Shown one piece after another: positions 40,856 through 49,619 of a stretch of DNA of 64,000 bases. The notes under the pieces are model-generated. The model made no database searches. It saw only the letters and a list, made by a program, of their open reading frames with translations, and was not told the origin of the DNA. Source of the DNA: Marinilabiliales bacterium (GTDB lineage Bacteria > Bacteroidota > Bacteroidia > Bacteroidales > ML635J-15); assembly GCA_002869385.1 (NCBI GenBank), contig PKTB01000005.1, positions 276,500 through 340,499 of the forward strand. The letters are read 5' to 3'. Position 1 is the first letter of the stretch. Each line of letters opens with the position of its first letter. The position numbers and the translations under genes are program-made.

Positions 40856-40912
40856 AGATTTCAAGAGCGACGGATACTGAGGTACTCGAAGTACCGATCG
40901 CGTTTGAAATCT
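40856..40912 (+). terminator. Terminator-like nested hairpin after clpP
   Basis: AGATTTCAA (40856-40864) pairs with TTGAAATCT (40904-40912), continued by GCG/CGC after two mismatches. The loop holds a second hairpin, GGTACT/AGTACC (40881-40895). A T-rich stretch follows at 40913-40926, so rho-independent termination is plausible. Confidence 0.7.
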
Positions 40913-40971
40913 ATTTTATTTTTTTTAAGTATTTTAGTTTTGATATACAAATGAAATTATTTTTGGCGTGA

Positions 40972-40996
40972 GTCTTTGCATTTTTTTTGCAAAGAC
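40972..40996. other. Perfect hairpin upstream of the clpX promoter
   Basis: GTCTTTGCA (40972-40980) and TGCAAAGAC (40988-40996) form a perfect 9-bp stem around a poly-T loop, 35 bases upstream of the clpX -7 element. It could be an operator or a second terminator; no binding protein can be named. Confidence 0.55.
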
Positions 40997-41030
40997 CATG
41001 ACAAAAGTTTCATCAAACACTAAGAATATT

Positions 41031-41038
41031 TAACTTTG
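41031..41038 (+). promoter_or_regulatory. Candidate -7 element for clpX
   Basis: TAACTTTG followed by CA, 15 bases before the clpX ATG at 41054. This short distance also argues against any start upstream of 41054. Confidence 0.5.
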
Positions 41039-41053
41039 CAAAAAAGTAAAATT

Positions 41054-42271
41054 ATGGATAAATGCTCACTTTGTGGTAGACCCGAAAACGAAGTAAATAT
41101 GCTTTTCACCGGTGTGGAAGGACATATTTGTGATGAATGTATTGAACGTGGTCACCAAATTTTGATGGAAGATAAAAAATCGACAGGTAGCTTTTCTGTT
41201 GGTGATATTAAACTTCTTAAACCTAAACAAATTAAGGAGTTTATCGATCAGTATGTAATTGGTCAGGAGCATGCTAAGAAAGTTCTTTCTGTTGCAGTAT
41301 ATAATCACTATAAACGATTATCCCAACCTGTTACCGATGATGATATCGATATTGAAAAGTCAAATATTATAATGGTGGGAGAAACAGGAACAGGAAAAAC
41401 CCTTCTAGCTCGCACTATTGCAAAAATGTTGCATGTTCCTTTTACGATTGTTGATGCAACTGTCTTAACAGAGGCCGGTTATGTTGGTGAAGATATCGAA
41501 AGTCTTTTAACTCGCTTACTACAAGCTGCCGACTATGATGTTGAAGCTGCAGAACGTGGAATTGTTTTTATTGATGAGATTGATAAAATAGCACGTAAAG
41601 GAGATAATCCAAGTATTACTCGCGATGTGTCTGGAGAAGGTGTTCAGCAAGGATTGTTAAAGTTGTTGGAAGGCTCTGTTGTTAACGTTCCACCACAAGG
41701 AGGAAGAAAACATCCCGAACAAAAAATGATTGCGCTAAATACAAAAAATATTCTTTTTGTATGCGGTGGAGCTTTTGAAGGTATTGACAGAGTTATTGCT
41801 AAAAGAATGAATACTCAGGTAGTTGGTTATGGCTATCACAAAATTCAGGAGCAAGTTGATAAAGAAAATATTTTGAAATATATTATTCCGGATGATATTA
41901 GAAAATTTGGTTTGATTCCCGAAATTGTAGGACGATTACCTGTACTGACACATTTGGATCCACTTGACAGAGATGCACTTAAAAGAATATTAGTTGAGCC
42001 CAAAAACTCTATTATCAGACAATATATCAAACTGTTTGAGATGGATAATATCAAACTTGAATTTGCAGAAGATGCTCTTGAGTTTATTGTCGATCAGGCA
42101 GTCTCTTTTAAATTGGGAGCAAGAGGTTTACGCTCAATTTGTGAATCTATTATGCTGGAAGCAATGTTCGATATGCCAACAGGTAAACAAAAAGAATTTA
42201 AAGTAAATAGAAAATATGCTGAGTCTAAATTAAATAAAAACGAAGCTGTTAAATATAAGAATGTTGGGTAA
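41054..42271 (+). CDS. clpX: ATP-dependent Clp protease ATPase subunit ClpX
   Basis: AAA+ unfoldase of 405 aa that feeds substrates to ClpP. The N-terminal zinc domain has MDKCSLCGR and [10 protein letters not shown]. The P-loop reads [14 protein letters not shown] (Glu instead of the usual Pro), followed by [40 protein letters not shown] (Walker B) and [15 protein letters not shown]; sensor 2 lies in [16 protein letters not shown] 41054 is chosen because MDKC is the universal start and the -7 element lies just before it. The gene converges with the CRP/FNR regulator, 12 bp apart. Confidence 0.95.
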   Translation: MDKCSLCGRPENEVNMLFTGVEGHICDECIERGHQILMEDKKSTGSFSVGDIKLLKPKQIKEFIDQYVIGQEHAKKVLSVAVYNHYKRLSQPVTDDDIDIEKSNIIMVGETGTGKTLLARTIAKMLHVPFTIVDATVLTEAGYVGEDIESLLTRLLQAADYDVEAAERGIVFIDEIDKIARKGDNPSITRDVSGEGVQQGLLKLLEGSVVNVPPQGGRKHPEQKMIALNTKNILFVCGGAFEGIDRVIAKRMNTQVVGYGYHKIQEQVDKENILKYIIPDDIRKFGLIPEIVGRLPVLTHLDPLDRDALKRILVEPKNSIIRQYIKLFEMDNIKLEFAEDALEFIVDQAVSFKLGARGLRSICESIMLEAMFDMPTGKQKEFKVNRKYAESKLNKNEAVKYKNVG

Positions 42272-42283
42272 TTCTGCATGATT

Positions 42284-42979
42284 TTAACCATGTTCTGAGA
42301 TTTGCTCAATCATTTTTTTGTTTACAATTTCAATATTCTTACCATTAATTCTAATTAGTCCATCCTTTCTGAACTCGGATAAAATTCGAATTACATTCTC
42401 GGTTGTCATATCAATTAGCTGAGCGATTTCTTTTCTTGAAACAGGAAGGTCAAAGCTATCTGATTTATAAATATCGTTAGCAAATAGAAGTAATATATAT
42501 GCAATCCTACCTCGCAACTGTTTCATATTTAAGCTAAGATTCTGCAAAATAATCTTATCTGCATTTTTGCTCATTTTTTCCATAATACCTAGTCCAAAAG
42601 CACCATTAGAAAGTATGAGCTTGCGAACAGTCTCAAGATCAATCATGCAAACGGTAGTATCATCAAGAGCACAAATACTAAATTTATATTGAGTTTCCGA
42701 AAAGACACTTAAAAGACTAACAAACTCCATTGGCGTTGCGATATTCAAAATTTGTTCTTTTCCTGATGGACTTTTTCGGTATATCTTTACTAAACCAGAT
42801 TTCAAGTAGATAAACTCTCTAATCTCAGTACCTTCTTCAATTATTATATCGCCGCGCTTATAAGATTGTTCTTTTTTTACCTCACACACAGAATTAATTT
42901 CCGATTCATTTAAGCTATCGAAAACCACCATTCTAAAATGGCATCCCTCGCAATTACATGTTATTCTGTGTTGAGACAT
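42284..42979 (-). CDS. CRP/FNR-family transcription regulator
   Basis: A 231-aa regulator with a cyclic-nucleotide-binding-type sensor domain (YKRGDIIIEEGTEIREFIYL) and a C-terminal winged helix (LPVSRKEIAQLIDMTTENVI, RILSEFRKDGLIRI). The N-terminus has Cys8, Cys10 and Cys13 (CNCEGCHF), which could hold an iron-sulfur cluster as in FNR, although the spacing differs and a fourth Cys is not obvious. It is divergent from the sulfide:quinone reductase operon, so it probably controls that operon in response to oxygen, redox state or sulfide; this is inference. Confidence 0.88.
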   Translation of the reverse strand: MSQHRITCNCEGCHFRMVVFDSLNESEINSVCEVKKEQSYKRGDIIIEEGTEIREFIYLKSGLVKIYRKSPSGKEQILNIATPMEFVSLLSVFSETQYKFSICALDDTTVCMIDLETVRKLILSNGAFGLGIMEKMSKNADKIILQNLSLNMKQLRGRIAYILLLFANDIYKSDSFDLPVSRKEIAQLIDMTTENVIRILSEFRKDGLIRINGKNIEIVNKKMIEQISEHG

Positions 42980-43067
42980 ATTATGATTGTAAATATAATA
43001 CTTTTAAAATAATTCACAGTATTTATTATTAAACAAAACAGATATACCAATGTTTTTTGCTAAGCTC

Positions 43068-43125
43068 AATTATCGTATAAAACATGTGATATATATCATA
43101 AACTATTAATTATCATACGATAATT
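43068..43125. promoter_or_regulatory. Candidate operator region between regulator and SQR operon
   Basis: Two symmetric elements occur in the divergent spacer. An 11-bp perfect inverted repeat, AATTATCGTAT (43068-43078) and ATACGATAATT (43115-43125), encloses a 12-bp palindrome TGATATATATCA (43087-43098). The palindrome resembles CRP/FNR half-sites (TGA-N6-TCA). Binding by the neighbouring regulator is inferred. Confidence 0.55.
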
Positions 43126-43186
43126 TTTAACAACAGTTACCTTATTGCGTTTATTTGTTAAAGGATTAACAACAAAATGTTTTAAA

Positions 43187-44425
43187 ATGAAAAAAATCGT
43201 AATATTAGGTGCAGGTACTGCAGGAACCTTAATGGCAAACAAACTACGTAATGAATTGCCTATTGATGAATGGAAAATTAGCATTGTCGATAAAGAAAAA
43301 ACGCATTATTATCAACCGGGGTTTTTATTTATTCCTTTTGGTATCTATAAAAGAGATGATGTAATAAAACCGAAATCAGACTTTTTCCCTTTAGGAGTTA
43401 ATGTAATATACTCTGAAATTGAAAAAATTCTACCAGAAGAGAATAGGGTCCTTCTAAAAGAGGGTTCACAGGTTCTACAATACGATTATCTTATTGTTGC
43501 TACCGGAACTAAACTTGCACCGGAAGAAACTCCCGGACTAAAAGAAGATTTGTGGTATAAAGATATTTTTGATTTTTATTCATTGGAAGGATCTGTTGCA
43601 TTAGCCGAACATTTAAAAACTTGGCAGGGTGGAAAGCTTGTTGTAAACATATCAGAATTACCATACAAATGCCCTGTAGCACCTCTTGAGTTTGTTTTTC
43701 TTGCTGATGCATATTTTACTCAAAGAGGTATGAGAGATAAAGTTGATATAACTCTTGCAACTCCTCTACCCGGAGCATTTACAAAACCTGCTGCGACGAA
43801 ACTATTAAGCAACTTATTACAAGAAAAGAACATTAGTATTATACCTGATTACAATATTGCTGAGGTCGACAACAAAAACAAAAAAATTGTTGACTATGCC
43901 GGTAAAGAAATTGAATTCGATCTTTTAGTCTCGATACCTACAAATATGGGTGATGATGCAATTGAAAGAAGTGGTATGGGAGATGATCTTAATTTTATTC
44001 CTACTGACAAACACACACTGCAATCACAGGATTATAAAAACATCTTTGTTTTAGGAGATGCGAGCAATATTCCAACCTCTAAGGCAGGCTCCGTTGCTCA
44101 CTTTGCAGCAGAAATTTTAATGGAAAACCTTATGTGTGCAATCGAAGGCCGTCCATACACAGCAAGTTTTGATGGACATGCTAACTGTTATATAGTTACC
44201 GGTAACGGCATGGGCACACTTATTGACTTTAATTATGATACAGAGCCTCTACCTGGAACATTTCCATTACCGGGTGTTGGTCCTTTTGGACTTCTTAAAG
44301 TAACCAAGCTAAATCATTATGGTAAGATGATATTCAGATGGATGTACTGTCATGTACTTCTAAAAGGCAAAGAAATGCCAATCTCAACACATATGTCAAT
44401 GGCTGGTAAGAAACTCACTTATTAA
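43187..44425 (+). CDS. sqr: Sulfide:quinone oxidoreductase-family flavoprotein
   Basis: A 412-aa FAD enzyme that oxidises sulfide and passes electrons to quinone at the membrane. Seen are KKIVILGAGTAGTLMANKLR (FAD site), YYQPGFLFIPFG, YLIVATGTKLAPEETPG, PYKCPVAPLEFVFLADAYF with an expected redox Cys, FVLGDASNIPTSKAGSVAHF, and GHANCYIVTGNGMGTLIDFN with a second Cys followed by the SQR C-terminal region. ATG 43187 is chosen; the longer frame to 43145 adds nothing like the family. The next three genes follow at 11-12 bp and concern sulfur transfer, so the product may be handed on as bound sulfur. Confidence 0.88.
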   Translation: MKKIVILGAGTAGTLMANKLRNELPIDEWKISIVDKEKTHYYQPGFLFIPFGIYKRDDVIKPKSDFFPLGVNVIYSEIEKILPEENRVLLKEGSQVLQYDYLIVATGTKLAPEETPGLKEDLWYKDIFDFYSLEGSVALAEHLKTWQGGKLVVNISELPYKCPVAPLEFVFLADAYFTQRGMRDKVDITLATPLPGAFTKPAATKLLSNLLQEKNISIIPDYNIAEVDNKNKKIVDYAGKEIEFDLLVSIPTNMGDDAIERSGMGDDLNFIPTDKHTLQSQDYKNIFVLGDASNIPTSKAGSVAHFAAEILMENLMCAIEGRPYTASFDGHANCYIVTGNGMGTLIDFNYDTEPLPGTFPLPGVGPFGLLKVTKLNHYGKMIFRWMYCHVLLKGKEMPISTHMSMAGKKLTY

Positions 44426-44436
44426 AATTATGTAAG

Positions 44437-45066
44437 ATGAATGAAACAGAAATAAATAACAGATTCGAAGAGATAAATGCAAAACTGGACATGGTATTGC
44501 AGTATGTCGAAAATCAAAGTAAAAGATTTAAAGCTGTTGAAGATCTTGTAGATGATACTAAGATTATTGGTTATGACCTTTTTAATACAACAGTTGAGGA
44601 ATTAGACCATAACAATATAGAAATTGATCCTCTTGAGGTGAAAATGTTATTACTAAGATTAGTTAAAAACCTAGGAAACCTTAACGACATGATGGGTCAG
44701 TTTGAAAGTATCAACGACTTATTAAAGGATTTAGGCCCAATTACTCACGATCTTGGACTAAGCACTATTGAAACAATAGCTTTATACGAAGAGAAAGGCT
44801 ACTTTAAAATATTTGAAAACCTTTCTGGTAATATCGAAAGCATATTAAAAATTGCTGTAAACTTCTCCAACCCAGACTTACTAAACACTCTTGAAGTAGT
44901 AAGCAGAAAAATAAGTGAATCAAAGATAGATACTAAGAAATATAACAAAAGTTTGTTCGGATTATATAAGGAACTAAAATCTCCTGAAGTACGACAAACT
45001 CTAGCATTTAGTTTAAGAATGATTAAAGAATTAAATATTGAATTAAATAAACAAAACAACAATTAA
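44437..45066 (+). CDS. DUF1641 protein
   Basis: A 209-aa, mostly helical soluble protein of the DUF1641 type. It begins with a coiled-coil-like segment (INNRFEEINAKLDMVLQYVE) and contains LLLRLVKNLGNLNDMMGQFE and DLGPITHDLGLSTIETIALY. No catalytic motif is visible. DUF1641 proteins frequently accompany sulfide:quinone reductases and formate-dehydrogenase-like genes; here it lies between SQR and the DsrC-like gene at 11-12 bp spacing. A structural or adaptor role with SQR is only a guess. Confidence 0.8.
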   Translation: MNETEINNRFEEINAKLDMVLQYVENQSKRFKAVEDLVDDTKIIGYDLFNTTVEELDHNNIEIDPLEVKMLLLRLVKNLGNLNDMMGQFESINDLLKDLGPITHDLGLSTIETIALYEEKGYFKIFENLSGNIESILKIAVNFSNPDLLNTLEVVSRKISESKIDTKKYNKSLFGLYKELKSPEVRQTLAFSLRMIKELNIELNKQNNN

Positions 45067-45078
45067 ATTTTTACAGAT

Positions 45079-45390
45079 ATGGCACAAAAAGAATTTGCAG
45101 GAATCAGCGTTGAAGTCAACGAAGAAGGTTATTTAATCAATCCTGAAGAATGGACAAAAGAAGTAGGTATAGCAATAGCTGCTGAAGAAAATCTAGAACT
45201 AACAGATTTACATTTCAAAGTAATTGATTTCATTCGCGAGAAAGTTATGTCAGGAGCAAGTCTGACAATCAGATCAATTAATAAATCAGGGGTTGTTGAT
45301 ACAAAAACTTTCTATCAACTATTTCCGGGAGCACCATTAAAAAAAGCAACAAAAATTGCAGGTGTACCTAAACCAACAAGTTGTATTTAA
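45079..45390 (+). CDS. DsrC/TusE-family sulfur carrier
   Basis: A 103-aa small sulfur-transfer protein. It has the family pattern VEVNEEGYLINPEEWTKEVG, IAAEENLELTDLHFKVIDFI, and the C-terminal arm KKATKIAGVPKPTSCI. Only the penultimate Cys (CysA, residue 102) is present; the CysB position 11 residues earlier is Thr, as in TusE-like or non-dissimilatory members. With no dsrAB in the window, it probably carries a persulfide from the DsrE2-like partner or SQR product towards biosynthesis or storage. Confidence 0.88.
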   Translation: MAQKEFAGISVEVNEEGYLINPEEWTKEVGIAIAAEENLELTDLHFKVIDFIREKVMSGASLTIRSINKSGVVDTKTFYQLFPGAPLKKATKIAGVPKPTSCI

Positions 45391-45402
45391 AAAACTAAAA
45401 CT

Positions 45403-45903
45403 ATGGACAAAAACGAATCTCCTTTAAAGAAGGTCTGTATAATCTGCGCAAAAGGCACGATTGAAGACGTATACGCTGCTCTTGTTATGACAAATGGAGC
45501 AGTAATGGAAGGCATTGAGGCAAAGTTATTTTTCACTTTTTTTGGCCTTGATGCAATTACAAAAAAACAAATGATGAAGCTTAAAACTGCTACTGTTGGC
45601 AATCCGGCAATGAGAATGCCGTGCGGTTTGCCATTCCCTACATGGCTTGGTTCCATGCCATTTGTTGAAGCAGGAGTATCATCAATGATGAAGTCTCAAA
45701 TGGAAAAGCTAGACATCCCTCCTGTTGACGAATTTATGGAAATGATTACAGCAGGTGGTGGTGAAATATATGCTTGCAAGTTAGCAATGGATATGTTTAA
45801 ACTTTCTAAAGATGACTTAAGTGAACATGTAAGTGATGTGCTTACAATTGGTCAATTTTACGAAATGTCTGGGGGTGAAAACACTCAGATTATTTTTACT
45901 TAA
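45403..45903 (+). CDS. DsrE2-like sulfurtransferase (DrsE_2 family)
   Basis: A 166-aa protein of the DsrE/DsrF/DsrH-like superfamily, DsrE2 branch. Motifs: KKVCIICAKGTIEDVYAALV with a Cys on the first loop, AKLFFTFFGLDAITKKQMMK and ITAGGGEIYACKLAMDMF with the second conserved Cys. Related DsrE2 proteins bind and pass on sulfane sulfur and cooperate with TusA or DsrC. It is the last gene of the SQR operon; a strong terminator follows. Confidence 0.85.
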   Translation: MDKNESPLKKVCIICAKGTIEDVYAALVMTNGAVMEGIEAKLFFTFFGLDAITKKQMMKLKTATVGNPAMRMPCGLPFPTWLGSMPFVEAGVSSMMKSQMEKLDIPPVDEFMEMITAGGGEIYACKLAMDMFKLSKDDLSEHVSDVLTIGQFYEMSGGENTQIIFT

Positions 45904-45912
45904 GTACATTTC

Positions 45913-45973
45913 AGAATGTCTGCCTGTCATATAATTCTCCTCTACAACAATGCTTAATGCAGGCAGACATTCT
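45913..45973. terminator. Bidirectional terminator between dsrE2-like gene and priA
   Basis: AGAATGTCTGCCTG (45913-45926) and CAGGCAGACATTCT (45960-45973) form a perfect 14-bp stem with a 33-base loop between convergent genes. The stem is unusually long and the loop large for a simple terminator. Confidence 0.7.
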
Positions 45974-45988
45974 TTCAATTCAAACATT

Positions 45989-48442
45989 TTACAGAGGATC
46001 AACATCAATCTCATATTTTGTTGATGCAAGTTCCTTATTTTCAGCAATCTGTTGAAGATTATCAATTATTAGTTTCTTAATCTTTATAGATGATATCTTT
46101 TTCTCAAATCTGATATGGATATTAAGTAAAAAATATCTTTTTACCATATTTACAAGAGGCTCCTCCGGTCCTAAAACTCTTTGATAAAGGTCTTTACGTA
46201 AGTTTTCTGCTAAAAGATTTGCCGTTTTATATAACTTTTGTTTATCCTTATTTCTTAATCTTATTATTATGAAATTCCAATATGGTGGATACTTAAATGC
46301 TTTTCGTTCAGGTAGTTGGCTACGAAACATCCCATCAAAGTCATTTTCCAAAACTTGCTTTAATATCAAATGATTTGTAGTATATGTTTGAACAATTACC
46401 TTTCCTTGTTTTTGTCTTCGTCCTGCACGTCCACTTACCTGAGATAATAACTGAAAAGAACGCTCAAATGCTCTAAAATCAGGAAAATTCAACATATTAT
46501 CAGCATTTAAAATTCCCACAAGAGTAAGATTTTCAAAATCCAGACCTTTGGTTACCATTTGTGTTCCAACAATAATATCTGTGTTATGATTTTCAAAATC
46601 CTTTATTATTTTCTCAAACCTTTTTCGAGAACCTGCAGAATCCTGATCAAGTCGAGTTACTCTTGCAGTAGGAAACAGCTCATATACCTCATCAACAATT
46701 TGTTCAGTACCTAGGCCCTTAGTAGTCAAATTTGTACTTCCACAAGACTCGCAACGATAATAAATATGTTTTTTGTCTGTACAATAATGACATACCAGTT
46801 GATTTCCATATTTGTGGTAAGTCATACTTACATTACAATTATCACACTGTGGAACCCAACCACAATCTTTACACTCCAAATAGGGAGCATATCCTCGCCT
46901 GTTTTGAAATAAAACAACCTGCTCATTATTATTTAAAGCCTCTTCAATAGCCTGATATAATACCGGATGAAAGTGAGACTTCATTATCTTACGACGGTAT
47001 CCATCTTTAATATCAACAATCTGAATTTTAGGCAGTTCAACTTTACCATATCTTTCACCTAGCTCAACCAAATGATACTTACCGGAATCTGCGTTATAAT
47101 ATGATTCTACTGATGGAGTTGCTGAGCCTAAAATAATCTTGCATTTATGGATAGTGGCTAGCACTATAGCAATATCTCTGGCATTATATCTTGGATCAGG
47201 ATTTTGCTGTTTATATGAATTCTCATGTTCCTCATCAACAACAATCAACCCCAGATTATCAAAAGGTAAAAATATTGAAGACCTTACTCCCAGAACTACA
47301 TCCAGCTCATGATTTAAAAGTTGCTGATATACCTCTTAACGATTATTTAGACTATATTTACTATGATAGACACCTATCCTATTTCCGAAGTGTCTTCGCA
47401 AACGATAAATCATTTGGGCAGTAAGAGCAATCTCAGGCAACATATATAAAGCCTGTTTCCCCTTTTTAATCACCTCTTCTATCACACGTATGTAAATCTC
47501 TGTTTTTCCACTTGATGTAACACCATGCAAAAGGACAGGTTTATTCAAATCAAAACCTACATTTATGGAATTGTAAGCATTATCCTGAGCGATTGAAAGA
47601 ACAGGACTCTTATTCTCCTCAACATCTTCAAACTCAAATCGAGTAACTTCTTTTTGAAACAGTTCTATAAATACTTTCTTTTCAAGACTTTTTAATGCTG
47701 CTAAGGAGGTGTTAAATTTTACAAGTAGTTCTTTTACTTCTATTTCAAGAACACTATTACCGGAAAAGGATTGTTCAGAAATCAGATATTCCAGAACCTC
47801 AAACTGCTTTTTGGCTCGTTTTGAAAGGGTTTCAAATTCTTCTTGTTTCGATTCTAATAAGTCCCCTTGGTACCTAAGGAAAGTCTTTAGTGATGGCTTA
47901 TATTTTTTATCTATTTTCTGATTTATCAGAATGATTCCTTTTTGTTGAAGATGCTGTAATTGTGGGACAGGATTTTTTATCCCAATTGAAGATGCTAAAG
48001 AATCAAGGTTTGCAACCTTTGCATTTTGCATAAAGCTTATGATTCTATTTTCGGAGTCTGATAATTTTCCTGAGTAATCTGATTCAATATTATAATAAAA
48101 CTCTGATTCACTGGAAGGAATTAAATTAGATGGAACTGCGGCTTTTAGAATTTCTCCTTCCGAACAGCAATAATAGTCAGACATCCACTTCCATAAACTA
48201 ATTTGTTTATCAACTACCAGACTTTTCTCATCTGTTACTTCGAGAATCTCTTTTAGTTCAACATCAGGCTCATCATTATGTATAGAATGAATAATTCCAG
48301 TGTAGAGTTTTTGTTTACCAAAATTTATTAATACTCGTTGTCCAACAAAAACTTTGTCAGACATATCTTTTGGAATCAGATAAGTATATTTTCTATCCAG
48401 TTTTACCGGTAATATTATATCAGCAAACCTTCCTAGAGACAT
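45989..48442 (-). pseudogene. priA: Primosomal protein N' (PriA helicase), one in-frame stop
   Basis: An 817-codon superfamily 2 helicase that restarts stalled replication forks. The N-terminal DNA-binding part begins RFADIILPVKLDRKYTYLIP; Walker A is LLHGVTSSGKTEIYI, Walker B IVVDEEHENSYKQQ, and the eight zinc cysteines are in CKDCGW, CDNC, CHYC and CESC. GSATPSVESYYN, GTQMVTKGLDFENLTLVG and QVSGRAGRRQKQGKVIVQTY are late helicase motifs. TAA at 47336-47338 interrupts YSLNNR-stop-EVYQQLL between motifs Ia and II. Length is normal when read through. A working priA is expected in nearly all bacteria, so the stop is suspect. Confidence 0.92.
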
Positions 48443-48445
48443 TTA

Positions 48446-49426
48446 TTAAGAATTGAGGATATCAACAATATTCAACATTTGCTGGTCAAGTTCTTTGTGA
48501 TGTTTTATAGTTTTATTAAACGGAACATGAACAACTTTTCTATTAATCATACCAACCATTATGCTTCGCTGATCATCTAATAGTGCATCTACAGCGGCAA
48601 CACCCATTTTACTCGCGATATATCTGTCGTATGCTGAAGGACGTCCACCTCGTTGAATATGTCCAAGAACTGTAACTTTCATATCAAACTCACCACCAAA
48701 CTTTTTCATTTCTTCCTTAATCTGAAATGCACCTCCTGCATCATCACCTTCTGCTACTAAAATAATTGAAGAAGTTTTCTTTTTAGCCATATAAGAAGTA
48801 AGTCTACTATGTAGTTCTTTTATGTCGGTATGCACTTCGGGAACAAGTACTGCTTCTGCTCCACAAGCTATTCCGCTACGCAAAGCTATAAATCCGGCAT
48901 CACGCCCCATCACCTCAATAAAGAATATTCTTTCATGAGATGCTGCAGTATCACGAATCTTATCAACTGCCTCAATAACAGTATTTAATGCAGTATCAAA
49001 TCCAATTGTCATATCAGTCCCATAAAGATCGTTATCAATAGTACCAGGTAAACCAACAATTGGAAAATTATGTTCTTCGATAAAGATTCTGGCACCTTTA
49101 AATGTTCCGTCTCCACCAATAACTATTAACGCATCACACTTATTTTTAAGTAGATTTTCGTAAGCTGTTTTTCTTCCCTCAACAGTTCTAAACTGTTCAC
49201 TTCTAGCAGTTTTAAGAATTGTGCCACCACGTTGTATAATATTTCCAACAGTTTTTGAACTCATTGGAATAAATTCATTATTTATCAAACCAGCATATCC
49301 TCTCAAAACACCCATCACCTTTATATCAGCGCTAATTGCTTTTCTAACCACTGCTCTGAGTGCTGCATTCATACCCGGAGAGTCTCCACCTGATGTAAGT
49401 ACAGCTATTTTTTTTATTTGTCCCAT
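48446..49426 (-). CDS. pfkA: ATP-dependent 6-phosphofructokinase
   Basis: Phosphorylates fructose 6-phosphate in glycolysis; 326 aa, usual for the bacterial group A enzyme. Motifs: LTSGGDSPGMNAALRAVVR, RGGTILKTARSEQF, IVIGGDGTFKGARIF (ATP site), VGLPGTIDNDLYGTD with the catalytic Asp, FFIEVMGRDAGFIAL and VLGHIQRGGRPSAYDR. It lies 3 bp upstream of priA on the same strand. The allosteric C-terminal region is present. Confidence 0.95.
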   Translation of the reverse strand: MGQIKKIAVLTSGGDSPGMNAALRAVVRKAISADIKVMGVLRGYAGLINNEFIPMSSKTVGNIIQRGGTILKTARSEQFRTVEGRKTAYENLLKNKCDALIVIGGDGTFKGARIFIEEHNFPIVGLPGTIDNDLYGTDMTIGFDTALNTVIEAVDKIRDTAASHERIFFIEVMGRDAGFIALRSGIACGAEAVLVPEVHTDIKELHSRLTSYMAKKKTSSIILVAEGDDAGGAFQIKEEMKKFGGEFDMKVTVLGHIQRGGRPSAYDRYIASKMGVAAVDALLDDQRSIMVGMINRKVVHVPFNKTIKHHKELDQQMLNIVDILNS

Positions 49427-49619
49427 ATTTCAATTTAATTTATTCTTTTCTAATATAAATATATTTACCCCCTTAAAGGAAATTTGCAATTTAAACTTCT
49501 TAGTTTTGCTGAGATTTGAAAAATTCAACTATCTAAAGCAATAGTCTTTTACTGATATTTTCCAAAAAAGTTTTGTTTTGCGAAAATAATATATATTTCT
49601 TTTTACAAGAGCATTATTT

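Noticed and set aside
41036..41053. Upstream start for clpX
   Set aside because: It would overlap the -7 element; ClpX proteins start with MDKC at 41054.
42284..42979. Classical oxygen-sensing FNR
   Set aside because: Only three N-terminal cysteines at unusual spacing are seen, so I kept the broader CRP/FNR-family call.
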